In this document: in pieces, positions 56,600 to 64,000 of the stretch
Position numbering within the stretch: position 1 is the first letter of the stretch
Layout: each line of letters opens with the position of its first letter
Source: Alphaproteobacteria bacterium
Lineage (GTDB): Bacteria; Pseudomonadota; Alphaproteobacteria; Sphingomonadales; Sphingomonadaceae
Direction of reading: 5' to 3'
DNA length: 64,000 nucleotides
NCBI GenBank assembly: GCA_018823325.1
Contig: JAHJIJ010000032.1
Span: forward strand, 87,281 to 151,280
Notes under the pieces: model-generated
Databases searched by the model: none
What the model saw: the letters and a program-made list of their open reading frames with translations, nothing else
Told to the model about the DNA's origin: nothing
Program-made: the position numbers and the translations under genes

Positions 56600-58114
56600 C
56601 TAACCCAGTGCCAGCTCGATCAGCGCCATGGTCGAGGGATCGAAGCCCTGCGCGCCGTTCTTCTCGATCGATTTGGCGATCTCCTTGCCCAGCTCCACGC
56701 CGAACTGGTCGAAGCTGTTGATCTCCATCAGCACGCCATTGGCAAAGGTGCGGTGCTCGTAGAAGGCGATCAGCGCGCCCAGCGTGTGCGGCGTCAGCTC
56801 GTCGATCAGGATCGTGGTCGATGGGCGATTGCCCGGATAGGCGCGGGCCGGATCGTCCGGATTTGCGCGGCCCTGCATCAGCGCGGCGCCCTGCGCGAAG
56901 CAATTGACCAGCAGCGTCTGGTGATGGGCCGGATCGAGATTGTCGCCCGGTTCCGTCACCGCGACGAACTCGACCGGCACGACATGCGTGCCCTGATGCA
57001 AGAGCTGGAACACGGCATGCTGCGCATCCGTGCCGACGCCGCCCCATGTGATCGCGGAGGTCGGGCCATCGACCGGGCTGCCATCCGCCTTCACCGACTT
57101 GCCGTTGCTCTCCATTTCCAGCTGCTGGAGATAGGAGGGCAGCAGCCGCAACCGCTCGTCATAAGCGAAGACGGCGCGCGTCTGGCAGGCCATCACGCGG
57201 GCATAGAACAGATCAACGAAGGCCGCGCGCAGCGGCACATTGGCACGCGGCTCGGCATGGCGGAAATGGCGGTCCATGGCCGCAGCGCCTTCCAGCAGCG
57301 CCTCATAGGCATCCCAGCCCAGCGCCAGCGCGGCGGGGAAGCCGATGGAGGACCAGAGCGAATAGCGACCGCCGACGCTTTCCGAGAAGCCCAGGATGCG
57401 GGTCTCGTCCACGCCCCACTCGATGGCCTTGTCCGGCGCGGCCGTGAGCGCGATCACCTGGCCATAGGGATCCTCGACCCCGGCCTGCGTCATCCAGTCA
57501 ATGGCGCTCGCGGCATTGAGCATCGTCTCGGTGGTCGTGAAGGTCTTGGAGGCGATGACCAGCAGCGTGAAGGCGGGATCGAAGCGCGCCATGGCCTCCT
57601 CCAGCGCCACGCCATCGACATTCGAGACGATGGCGACGTCATAGCGATCCGAATGGCGGGCCAGCGCATCGACGAGCAGATCCGGCCCCAGCGCCGATCC
57701 ACCGATGCCAACGTGCAGGACGTGGCGGATCTCGCCCAGCGCGCCCGCTTCGATCGCATCGATGAGCGTGCGCATCCGCACCTTGTGCTCTCGCGCCGCA
57801 GCCACGCTCTGCGCATTGCCCTCGCCCCGTTCGGCAGTGTGTTCGACCGCCCGCCCCTCGGTGACGTTGATTGCGTCGCCCGCAAACATCGCCGCGCGCT
57901 TGCCGCCAAACTCAACGGCCTGCGCCAGCGCCTCGAACGCGGCGAGCGTTTCTTCAGTTAAATGGGTCTTGGCGAAATCGAAGCGCAGCCCGGCTTCCTC
58001 GATCACATGACCGGCCAGCCGATCCGGCTCATCGGCAAAGAGGGTGCGCAAATCCGGAACCTTGGCGGCCTTGATATCATTCCAGCAGGCAGTGATGCGA
58101 TCAGGGTCGGTCAT
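56600..58114 (-). CDS. pgi: Glucose-6-phosphate isomerase
   Basis: Interconverts glucose 6-phosphate and fructose 6-phosphate; 504 residues. PGI signatures are both present: SESVGGRYSLWSSIGFP and the region GKEIAKSIEKNGAQGFDPST near the C terminus. Active-site blocks HVGIGGSALGPDLL and SNGKSVKADGSPVDGPTSAITWGGVGTDAQHAVFQLLHQG are intact, with the catalytic Glu/His. The start at 58114 fits family length; a GGAG lies 13 bases upstream. It is divergent from lepB. In Entner-Doudoroff users it often works in the gluconeogenic direction. Confidence 0.96.
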   Translation of the reverse strand: MTDPDRITACWNDIKAAKVPDLRTLFADEPDRLAGHVIEEAGLRFDFAKTHLTEETLAAFEALAQAVEFGGKRAAMFAGDAINVTEGRAVEHTAERGEGNAQSVAAAREHKVRMRTLIDAIEAGALGEIRHVLHVGIGGSALGPDLLVDALARHSDRYDVAIVSNVDGVALEEAMARFDPAFTLLVIASKTFTTTETMLNAASAIDWMTQAGVEDPYGQVIALTAAPDKAIEWGVDETRILGFSESVGGRYSLWSSIGFPAALALGWDAYEALLEGAAAMDRHFRHAEPRANVPLRAAFVDLFYARVMACQTRAVFAYDERLRLLPSYLQQLEMESNGKSVKADGSPVDGPTSAITWGGVGTDAQHAVFQLLHQGTHVVPVEFVAVTEPGDNLDPAHHQTLLVNCFAQGAALMQGRANPDDPARAYPGNRPSTTILIDELTPHTLGALIAFYEHRTFANGVLMEINSFDQFGVELGKEIAKSIEKNGAQGFDPSTMALIELALG

Positions 58115-58299
58115 GATGCGGTAGCGCTCCGGTCTGGCATTGATGAGGTGGTGTCGGCATATCCAAAGCGCCAACGCATTGCACGTGCGAAGGTGTCTGC
58201 GCCGCTTGTCGGCACCGGACTTGACGCCGCCAGCCCTGCCCCGCAAAGACGAGACCCTTCCCGTCGCTTCAACCATCCAGTCTGGAAAGCCGCCCTTTC

Positions 58300-59118
58300 A
58301 TGTCCCACAAATCCGAGACACGGGATTTCCTGTGGTTCCTCGTCAAGCTTGTGGTGATCGTGGTGGCGATCCGCTCGCTGCTGGTCGCACCTTTCAACAT
58401 TCCGTCCGAATCCATGCAGCCCCGCCTGCTCATCGGTGACTATCTGCTCGTCTCGAAATGGTCCTACGGCTATTCGCGCTACAGCTTCCCCTTCCAGCCG
58501 GCGCTCTTTGAGGGGCGGGTGATGGAAAAGCTGCCCGAGCGCGGCGATGTCGTGGTCTTCGCTTCGCCGAACAATCCGAAGGAAGACTGGATCAAGCGCG
58601 TCATCGGCCTGCCAGGCGACTACATCCAGATGCAGGATGGCGTCGTCCACCTCAACGGCAAGGCAGTGCCCCGGCGGCGCATCGACGATCTGGTGATTCC
58701 GGTGACCGCCAACATGCAGCAGTCCGCGACGACGGAGCGCAGCCTCTCGCCCTGCTTCATGGAAGAGTATGAGTTCACCGACGCCAAGGGCGAGGCCCAT
58801 TGCCGCTACCCGCGCTATCGCGAAACACTCCCGAACGGAAAAAGCTACGAAGTGCTGGACCTGATCGATGGACCGGCAGACAATAGCGGGGTCTATGTTG
58901 TTCCGGAGGGGCATGTCTTCGTGATGGGCGACAATCGCGACCGCAGCGCGGATAGCCGCATTCCCGCCGAGGCAGACGGTGTGGGCGCCCTTCCCGTCGA
59001 TCATCTGATCGGGCGCGCGCTCGTGAGCTTCTTCTCCACCGATGGCTCGGCCAGCCTGCTCCTGCCCTGGACATGGTTCACCGCCGCCCGGCCAGAGCGT
59101 ATTGGCGAAGGATTTTGA
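58300..59118 (+). CDS. lepB: Signal peptidase I
   Basis: Inner-membrane serine protease removing signal peptides from exported proteins; 272 residues. One N-terminal helix (about 10-30, FLVKLVVIVVAIRSLLVAPF) is followed by the catalytic Ser in FNIPSESMQPRLLIGD, the Lys base in DWIKRVIGLPGDYIQ, and box E VMGDNRDRSADSR. The insert around TTERSLSPCFMEEYEF is a variable extra loop seen in other sphingomonads. It forms the usual lepB-rnc-era operon; the stop overlaps the rnc start. Confidence 0.96.
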   Translation: MSHKSETRDFLWFLVKLVVIVVAIRSLLVAPFNIPSESMQPRLLIGDYLLVSKWSYGYSRYSFPFQPALFEGRVMEKLPERGDVVVFASPNNPKEDWIKRVIGLPGDYIQMQDGVVHLNGKAVPRRRIDDLVIPVTANMQQSATTERSLSPCFMEEYEFTDAKGEAHCRYPRYRETLPNGKSYEVLDLIDGPADNSGVYVVPEGHVFVMGDNRDRSADSRIPAEADGVGALPVDHLIGRALVSFFSTDGSASLLLPWTWFTAARPERIGEGF

Positions 59119-59786
59119 GCGGGGCCGATCTTGGCGCCTGGTTGACCGACCTGATCGGCCAGGAGCCGGGCAAGCGCGCGCTTTATGAGCAGGCGCTTAC
59201 CCATGGCAGCGCCAGCACCACGCATTACGAGCGGCTGGAGTTCCTCGGCGACCGCGTGTTGGGGCTGGTGATGGCAGACTGGCTTTACGATCGCTTTCCC
59301 GAGGAGAAGGAAGGCCAGCTTTCCCGCCGGTTCAATCAGCTCGTCACCGGCGCTTGCTGCGCACAGATCGCGCGGGAGATTGGCGTGCGGAGCCACGTGC
59401 GGCTCGGCAAGCAGGCGCGCGATGATGGTGCGGTAGAGAGCGACAATGTGCTTGGCGACGTCGTCGAGGCGTTGATCGGCGCGCTTTACCTCGACGCGGG
59501 CATGGACGCTGCGCGCACGCTCATCCATCGCCTGTGGGAGCCGATGGTGGAGGGGCAGGCCAGCGCGCCCAAACATCCCAAATCGGCATTGCAGGAATGG
59601 GCTGCCGCGCATAATCGGCAACCGCCCCATTATGAGCTGGTGGAGCGGAGCGGGCCACAACATGCTCTGCGGTTCACCATCTCGGTTTCCATCCGCAATG
59701 CCGGCGAAGCGACCGGCGAGGGCCATTCCAAACAGGAGGCGGAGACCGCCGCGGCTATCGCCCTTCTCGGCAAGCTCAAGCAATGA
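59115..59786 (+). CDS. rnc: Ribonuclease III
   Basis: Double-strand-specific endoribonuclease that processes rRNA and mRNA; 223 residues. The signature HYERLEFLGDRVLGLVMADW carries the metal-binding Glu/Asp, and ESDNVLGDVVEALIGALYLDAG the catalytic Asp/Glu. A C-terminal double-stranded RNA-binding domain spans about 150-222 (HPKSALQEWAAAHNRQPPHYEL; GEGHSKQEAETAAAIALL). I start it at TTG 59115 with GAAGGA five bases upstream, overlapping the lepB stop. No ATG in frame fits better. Confidence 0.95.
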   Translation: MSGADLGAWLTDLIGQEPGKRALYEQALTHGSASTTHYERLEFLGDRVLGLVMADWLYDRFPEEKEGQLSRRFNQLVTGACCAQIAREIGVRSHVRLGKQARDDGAVESDNVLGDVVEALIGALYLDAGMDAARTLIHRLWEPMVEGQASAPKHPKSALQEWAAAHNRQPPHYELVERSGPQHALRFTISVSIRNAGEATGEGHSKQEAETAAAIALLGKLKQ

Positions 59787-59838
59787 TCGGCCAGAACCTT
59801 ATATCGAGCGCCCTCGCCTGCGCTGGACGGAGTAACGC

Positions 59839-60753
59839 GTGACCCAATCTCCCTCGCCCGACCAACAGCGCTGCGGCGTCGTCGCTGTCGTCGGCGCCCC
59901 GAATGCCGGCAAGTCCACGCTGGTTAATGCTCTTGTCGGCCAGAAGGTCGCGATCACCAGCCCCAAGGCGCAGACGACGCGCACGCGCGTGATGGGCATT
60001 GCCATCGAAGGGGCCGCCCAGCTGATCCTCGTCGATACGCCGGGCATCTTCCAGCCCGACCGGCGGCTGGACCGCGCCATGGTGCAGGCCGCATGGGGCG
60101 GCGCGCAGGATGCCGATCTGATCGCGCTGATCGTGGACGGGCGCGCTGGCCTTGGCCCCAAGATGGACCCGATCCTCGACGGGCTGGCCCAGCGCCGCGA
60201 GACCAAGTGGCTCATTCTCAACAAGGTGGACATTGCCGCCAAGGACAAGCTGCTGACCCTGACCGAGAAGCTGCATGGTCGGGTGGAATTTGCAGAGACG
60301 TTCTTCGTGAGCGCCGCGACGGGCGACGGATTGCCCGAGCTCAAAGCCGCGATGACCGCCGCCGTTCCCGAAGGCCCCTGGCACTTCCCCGAGGATCAGG
60401 TGTCCGACGCGACCGACCGCCTGCTGGCCTCCGAGATTACGCGCGAGCAGCTCTACCACCAGCTCCATGAGGAGCTGCCTTATCAGAGCGCGGTCGAGAC
60501 GGAGCAGTACAAGGAGCGCGCGGACGGATCTGTCGAGATCCATCAGCAGATCCTCGTCGCTCGCCCAACCCAGCGCGGGATCATCCTTGGCAAGGGCGGG
60601 CAGCGGCTGAAGGAAATCGGCAGCAAGGCGCGGGCAGAACTCTCAGCCCTGCTCGGCGTGCCTGTGCACCTCTACCTGCACGTGAAAGTGAAGGAAGGCT
60701 GGGACGAGGACCGGCATGTCTATCGTGATATCGGCCTCGACTGGGTGGACTGA
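59839..60753 (+). CDS. era: GTPase Era
   Basis: Ribosome-assembly GTPase of 304 residues that binds 16S rRNA. G1 VVGAPNAGKSTLVNALVG, G3 LVDTPGIF and G4 LILNKVD are intact. The C-terminal KH domain contains ILVARPTQRGIILGKGGQRLKEIGSKARAEL. It begins at GTG 59839 after a 52-base gap from rnc and ends the lepB-rnc-era operon. A 20-base palindrome follows at 60790. Confidence 0.97.
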   Translation: MTQSPSPDQQRCGVVAVVGAPNAGKSTLVNALVGQKVAITSPKAQTTRTRVMGIAIEGAAQLILVDTPGIFQPDRRLDRAMVQAAWGGAQDADLIALIVDGRAGLGPKMDPILDGLAQRRETKWLILNKVDIAAKDKLLTLTEKLHGRVEFAETFFVSAATGDGLPELKAAMTAAVPEGPWHFPEDQVSDATDRLLASEITREQLYHQLHEELPYQSAVETEQYKERADGSVEIHQQILVARPTQRGIILGKGGQRLKEIGSKARAELSALLGVPVHLYLHVKVKEGWDEDRHVYRDIGLDWVD

Positions 60754-60789
60754 ACTTTCGGACATAATCAATCTGAACGGCTCACATGT

Positions 60790-60809
60790 CTTGACCCGCG
60801 CGGGTCAAG
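60790..60809. repeat. 20-base perfect palindrome between era and the BKACE gene
   Basis: CTTGACCCGCGCGGGTCAAG is its own reverse complement with no loop. It lies 49 bases before the next gene's start. It may be an operator or a fragment of the REP type found at 56070-56218, which shares CTTGACCCG. Confidence 0.6.
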
Positions 60810-60858
60810 CGGGCAGCAGCGCATGAGGACGACAGACTTCCAGAGAGGATAGCCGATC

Positions 60859-61743
60859 ATGAGCGACCGCCGCATGGTGACCATTGCGCCCACCGGGGGC
60901 ACCACCTTCAAGAGCGCCAATCCCGCGCTGCCGACCCAGCCGCAGGAAATCGCCGACGACGTTTACGCCTGCTACAAGGCCGGCGCTTCCATCGCGGCGA
61001 TCCATGCACGGCGGCCGGACGATCAGGCGACCTGCAATCCGGCCATCTACCGCGACATCAACGAGCGCATCCGCGCCAAGTGTGACATCATCCTCAACAA
61101 CTCGACTGGCGGCGGCAACAGCGGCGACATGCTGATCGAGCGGCCGGACGGCATGTTCGAGAACAGCTTCGAGGAGCGCCTCAAGGGCACCGAGGGCGGC
61201 GCGGAAATGTGCACCTTCGACGGCGTGACCGTGGTCGACACGATCAGCGGCAAGGACGTGCTGGTCATCACCCCGCCCTCGCGCTGCGAGACGCTGGTGA
61301 AAGCCATGGTGGACAAGGGCATCAAGCCCGAGTGGGAGGTCTTCTCGCCCGACCACATCCTGCAGGACGTCACCCGCCTGATCCAGAAGGGCTATGACAA
61401 GCCGCCTTATTACATCAATATCGTGCTCGGCGGCGAGAAGGGCTTCCAGGGCGCGATGCCCTACAGCACCGACATTCTCGACTTCATGGTGAAGTGTCTG
61501 CCGCCGCAGTCGATCTGGTGCATCTCCGGCATCGGCCCGGCGCAGCTGCCCGCCACGACGCAAGCGCTGTTGCTCGGCGGCCATGTGCGCGTGGGGCTGG
61601 AAGACAACCACTACTACTCGCGCGGGGTGAAGGCGACGAACCTCCAACTCATCGAGCGGCAGGTGCGCATCATGAACGAGATGGGCATCGAGCCGATGAG
61701 CGCAGCGGAATCGCGCGAATTGCTGGGGCTCAAGCCGGCCTGA
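60859..61743 (+). CDS. Divergent BKACE (beta-keto acid cleavage, DUF849) family protein
   Basis: TIM-barrel protein of 294 residues in the family of 3-keto-5-aminohexanoate cleavage enzyme, which splits beta-keto acids with acetyl-CoA. NPALPTQPQEIADDVYACYKAGASI and NNSTGGGNSGDM follow the family. However, the first block reads TGGTTFKSANP where a TGAE metal-ligand Glu is expected, and the HxH motif is AIHARRPDD, so its first His is Ala; the later Glu in RVGLEDNHYYSRG is kept. The ribosome site is GAGAGGA. Substrate unknown. It ends with a strong intrinsic terminator. Confidence 0.82.
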   Translation: MSDRRMVTIAPTGGTTFKSANPALPTQPQEIADDVYACYKAGASIAAIHARRPDDQATCNPAIYRDINERIRAKCDIILNNSTGGGNSGDMLIERPDGMFENSFEERLKGTEGGAEMCTFDGVTVVDTISGKDVLVITPPSRCETLVKAMVDKGIKPEWEVFSPDHILQDVTRLIQKGYDKPPYYINIVLGGEKGFQGAMPYSTDILDFMVKCLPPQSIWCISGIGPAQLPATTQALLLGGHVRVGLEDNHYYSRGVKATNLQLIERQVRIMNEMGIEPMSAAESRELLGLKPA

Positions 61744-61771
61744 GCCCCGAAAGCTCTCAAATGATGCATTT

Positions 61772-61798
61772 CGGCCGGAGCATCGCTTCGGCCGTTTT
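61772..61798 (+). terminator. Intrinsic terminator after the BKACE gene
   Basis: Ten-pair stem (CGGCCGGAGC / GCTTCGGCCG, with one G-U) and a three-base loop ATC, followed by TTTT at 61795-61798. It begins 29 bases past the stop codon. This is the clearest rho-independent terminator in the window. Confidence 0.85.
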
Positions 61799-61803
61799 CG
61801 TTT

Positions 61804-62190
61804 AAGCGACTGATCCAAAAAGAAAGTTGGATCGGATCTTCACAAACGTCGCGCATATGCGCCATGGAAGTCCCGCGCGAGGGACGATTTCGCCCGGAAT
61901 CCGGGGTGGGGACCAACAGTGAGAATGAGCGGAAGCCCGCACGATAGACCATCGGGCCGGATGTAGGACAGGCATCCCCCGCAGACCGAACGCAAGATGC
62001 AGCTGAAGCGCCGATCACGCTGCGTCACGTCAGCTTGACCCGCCGTTTGACTTCGACCGTCGAACGCTCCAATTCTGACCCGGCAATCACGGGGTGGCAG
62101 GCTGCCGTCTTCTTCCCCGATGCGTATCGCGCCTGCCCGTCCTCGCCCGCTGGCGCCGACCGGTCAGTTGCAGGGGAATGGACGGACAGC
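61804..62190 (+). other. 387-base leader region before the antiporter gene
   Basis: No gene is supported here. The stretch has several short hairpins in a row: GTCCC/GGGAC (61870-61885), CCCGG/CCGGG (61893-61905), GCGG/CCGC (61929-61940) and CATC/GATG (61950-61963). It could be a structured RNA leader, but I recognise no riboswitch family. The antiporter frame stays open in this stretch from ATG 62035, though those residues do not look like the transporter family. Confidence 0.4.
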
Positions 62191-63987
62191 ATGGCGGACG
62201 CATCGACAGGCTTCGGGCTGGGGCAGGCAATCATCCTGATGGGCGCGGGCGTCGTCGCAGTGCCGCTGTTCCGGCGGCTCGGCCTGGGATCGGTGCTCGG
62301 CTATCTTGCCGCCGGTCTGGTCATTGGTCCCTTTGGCCTGGGGCTCATCAGCGACCCTGAGGCGCTGCTGCACATTGCCGAACTGGGCGTGGTGATGTTC
62401 CTCTTCATCATCGGCCTGGAAATGCGACCGCGCAAGCTGTGGAACCTGCGCAAGCAGATCTTCGGTCTCGGCGCGGCGCAGGTGCTGCTGTGCGGCGCTT
62501 TACTGACGCTGCTCGGCATGATGACCGGGCTTGCCCCAGCGGTCGCAGCGGCAGGTGCGATGGGCTTCGTCCTCTCCTCCACCGCCGTCATCATGCAGAT
62601 GCTGAACGAGGCCGGAGATGCAGGCACGGAGGAAGGCCAGAAGGCGATTTCCATCCTGCTGCTGGAAGACCTCGCCATCGTACCGCTGCTCGCGCTCGTT
62701 GCCTTCTGGGCGGCATTCACTGGCGCCGCCAACGCGGAGGATGCGCCGCCGGTCTGGCAGAGCATCGGCATTGCGCTCGGCGCGCTCGCCGCGCTGATCG
62801 CCGCCGGGCGCTGGCTGCTCGATCCGCTCTTCGGCGTAATCGCGCGGTCCGGAGCGCGCGAAGTGCTGACTGCTGCGGCGCTGCTCATCGTGCTGGGGTC
62901 CGCCGTGCTGCTGGACGCCGCCGGGCTTTCCATGGCGATGGGCGCCTTCCTCGCCGGCGTGCTGCTCTCCGAATCCAGCTATCGCCATGAGCTGGAAGCG
63001 GATGTCGAGCCCTTTCGCGGTATCTTGCTCGGCCTGTTCTTCATCAGCGTGGGCATGTCGCTCGATCTCTCGACCGTGCTGCGCGAATGGCAGCTCGTGC
63101 TGGGCGGGGTCATCGCTTTCATGATCGTCAAGGCCATCGGCATTTATGCGGTCGCTCGGCTGCTCGGCTCCACGCATAGCGCGGCGACCCACCGTGCGGC
63201 GCTGTTCGCGCAAGGCGGCGAATTCGCCTTCGTGCTGTATGGCGCCGCGCTGGCGGTCGGCCTGTTCGATCCGCGCATCGCGGCCATCATGAGCGCGATC
63301 GTCATCCTCTCAATGGCGCTGACGCCGCTCGTGCTGATCGTGCAGGCCCGCCTGCGGCGGAACGCACCGGTGCCGCTCGATGGCGTGGACAAGGCCAAGG
63401 ACCTGAACGGGCGCATCCTGTGCATCGGCTTCGGGCGGTTCGCGCAGGTGGCGAGCCAGGCGCTGCTCGCCCGGCGCTTCGAGCTCTCGCTGATCGAGAA
63501 CGATGTGGAGATGATTCAGGCGGCGGGCAACTTCGGCTTCAAGGTCTATTATGGCGACGGCACGCGGCTCGATGTGCTCCACGCCTCAGGCGCCGGGCGG
63601 GCCGAAGCGATCCTCGTATGCGTGGACAAGCCCGAGGCCGCAGACCGGATCGTCGAACTGTGCCGGCACGAATTTCCGCTCGCCAAACTCTATGTGCGCG
63701 CGTTCGACAGGGGCCATTCACTGCGGCTGATCAAGGCTGGCGTGGATTACGAAATCCGCGAGACATTTGAATCTGCGCTGGCGTTCAGCGCGGCGGTGCT
63801 GACCGGCCTCGGCGTGGACGGGGAGGACGCGCGCGAGGCCATCGAGGATGTGCGCGACCGGGATGCGCAGCGGGTGGAGCTGCAACTGGTCGGCGGGCTT
63901 ACCGCGGGCCGCTCGCTGATGCGCGGCAATATGGTGACGCCTGAGCCGGAGCCTTTCTTTCCGCCGCAGAAGGCGGAGGAAGGCTGA
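62191..63987 (+). CDS. CPA2-family K+/H+ antiporter (KefB-like) with TrkA-N domain
   Basis: Inner-membrane antiporter of 598 residues. Twelve or so helices (GFGLGQAIILMGAGVVAVPLF; LGYLAAGLVIGPFGLGLI; LSMAMGAFLAGVLLSESSYRHELEADVEPFRGILLG) are followed by a cytoplasmic TrkA-N/KTN domain with the Rossmann motif ILCIGFGRFAQVASQALLARRF, which binds NAD(H) or a thiol ligand. It exports potassium in exchange for protons, adjusting pH or acting in electrophile defence, as KefB/KefC do. Start is ATG 62191; ATG 62035 would add 52 residues unlike the family. The frame ends 13 bases before the window end. Confidence 0.92.
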   Translation: MADASTGFGLGQAIILMGAGVVAVPLFRRLGLGSVLGYLAAGLVIGPFGLGLISDPEALLHIAELGVVMFLFIIGLEMRPRKLWNLRKQIFGLGAAQVLLCGALLTLLGMMTGLAPAVAAAGAMGFVLSSTAVIMQMLNEAGDAGTEEGQKAISILLLEDLAIVPLLALVAFWAAFTGAANAEDAPPVWQSIGIALGALAALIAAGRWLLDPLFGVIARSGAREVLTAAALLIVLGSAVLLDAAGLSMAMGAFLAGVLLSESSYRHELEADVEPFRGILLGLFFISVGMSLDLSTVLREWQLVLGGVIAFMIVKAIGIYAVARLLGSTHSAATHRAALFAQGGEFAFVLYGAALAVGLFDPRIAAIMSAIVILSMALTPLVLIVQARLRRNAPVPLDGVDKAKDLNGRILCIGFGRFAQVASQALLARRFELSLIENDVEMIQAAGNFGFKVYYGDGTRLDVLHASGAGRAEAILVCVDKPEAADRIVELCRHEFPLAKLYVRAFDRGHSLRLIKAGVDYEIRETFESALAFSAAVLTGLGVDGEDAREAIEDVRDRDAQRVELQLVGGLTAGRSLMRGNMVTPEPEPFFPPQKAEEG

Positions 63988-64000
63988 GGGGAGTGAGGCA

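Noticed and set aside
62035..62190. 52-residue N-terminal extension of the antiporter
   Set aside because: Residues are polar and unlike CPA2 proteins, which begin close to the first helix; the ATG at 62191 fits. Kept as an open point for the leader finding.
61804..62190. Known riboswitch (for example a nucleotide-second-messenger type) before the antiporter
   Set aside because: Hairpins are present, but no consensus core of a class I know could be matched; described only as a possible leader.

Overview
The window is a 64 kb stretch of chromosome from a GC-rich alphaproteobacterium, most probably a member of the Sphingomonadales. This is inferred from gene content: CtrA, a split PntA subunit, UPF0262, DUF455, FecI/FecR/TonB receptor signalling, several TonB-dependent receptors, and dispersed palindromes of the kind common in sphingomonad genomes. 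No plasmid, phage, insertion sequence or CRISPR signal was seen. No ribosomal RNA is present; one tRNA gene (Arg, anticodon UCU) lies at 49336-49412. Product names are homology judgements from reading the sequence; no database search was run.

Layout. 1-7.8 kb: sugar-acid catabolism. It holds the end of a hexuronate-type MFS transporter, a FucP-type permease, a secreted aldose epimerase, a XylD-like IlvD/Edd dehydratase, an SMP-30 lactonase and a secreted ceramidase-like hydrolase. 7.8-12.6 kb: HIG1 protein, GluQRS, HNH nuclease, MurA and a sigma-54 response regulator. 12.7-18.1 kb: a 40-residue cytochrome oxidase subunit IV, the PntA1-PntA2-PntB transhydrogenase, an Asp/Glu-type racemase, two secreted NTF2-like proteins and a VOC protein. 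18.2-21.1 kb: an Hsp20-Lon operon with a likely heat-shock promoter. 21.2-30.4 kb: AbgT transporter, then a cell-surface signalling set (ECF sigma factor, FecR, TonB receptor with STN domain) next to a large autotransporter.

30.5-42.8 kb: mostly conserved small operons: cytochrome c, GFA protein, RarD and a second DMT exporter, DUF938 methyltransferase, alcohol dehydrogenase, ExoIII, ErpA-like scaffold, M23 peptidase, DUF455 with TSUP exporter, MFS exporter, UPF0262, a degenerate GH25 protein, cytidine deaminase and dCTP deaminase. 42.9-50.5 kb: a second TonB receptor, a metallophosphatase, CtrA, an RluA-type pseudouridine synthase, a YhhQ-type queuosine-precursor transporter, tRNA-Arg and a diguanylate cyclase. 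50.8-55.9 kb: the most accessory-looking part: a Tat-exported aldo/keto reductase, a TauD-type dioxygenase overlapping an FAD oxidoreductase, and a divergent AAHS-type MFS transporter. 56.6-64 kb: pgi, then lepB-rnc-era, a divergent BKACE-family protein, and a CPA2 K+/H+ antiporter.

No single novel system stands out unambiguously. The leads I rate highest are the dioxygenase/FAD/MFS locus of unknown substrate, a BKACE homologue that has lost two of its expected metal ligands, a membrane-anchored GH25 protein without catalytic acids, a possible structured leader before the antiporter, and a short element whose Shine-Dalgarno is locked in a hairpin before a four-codon reading frame.
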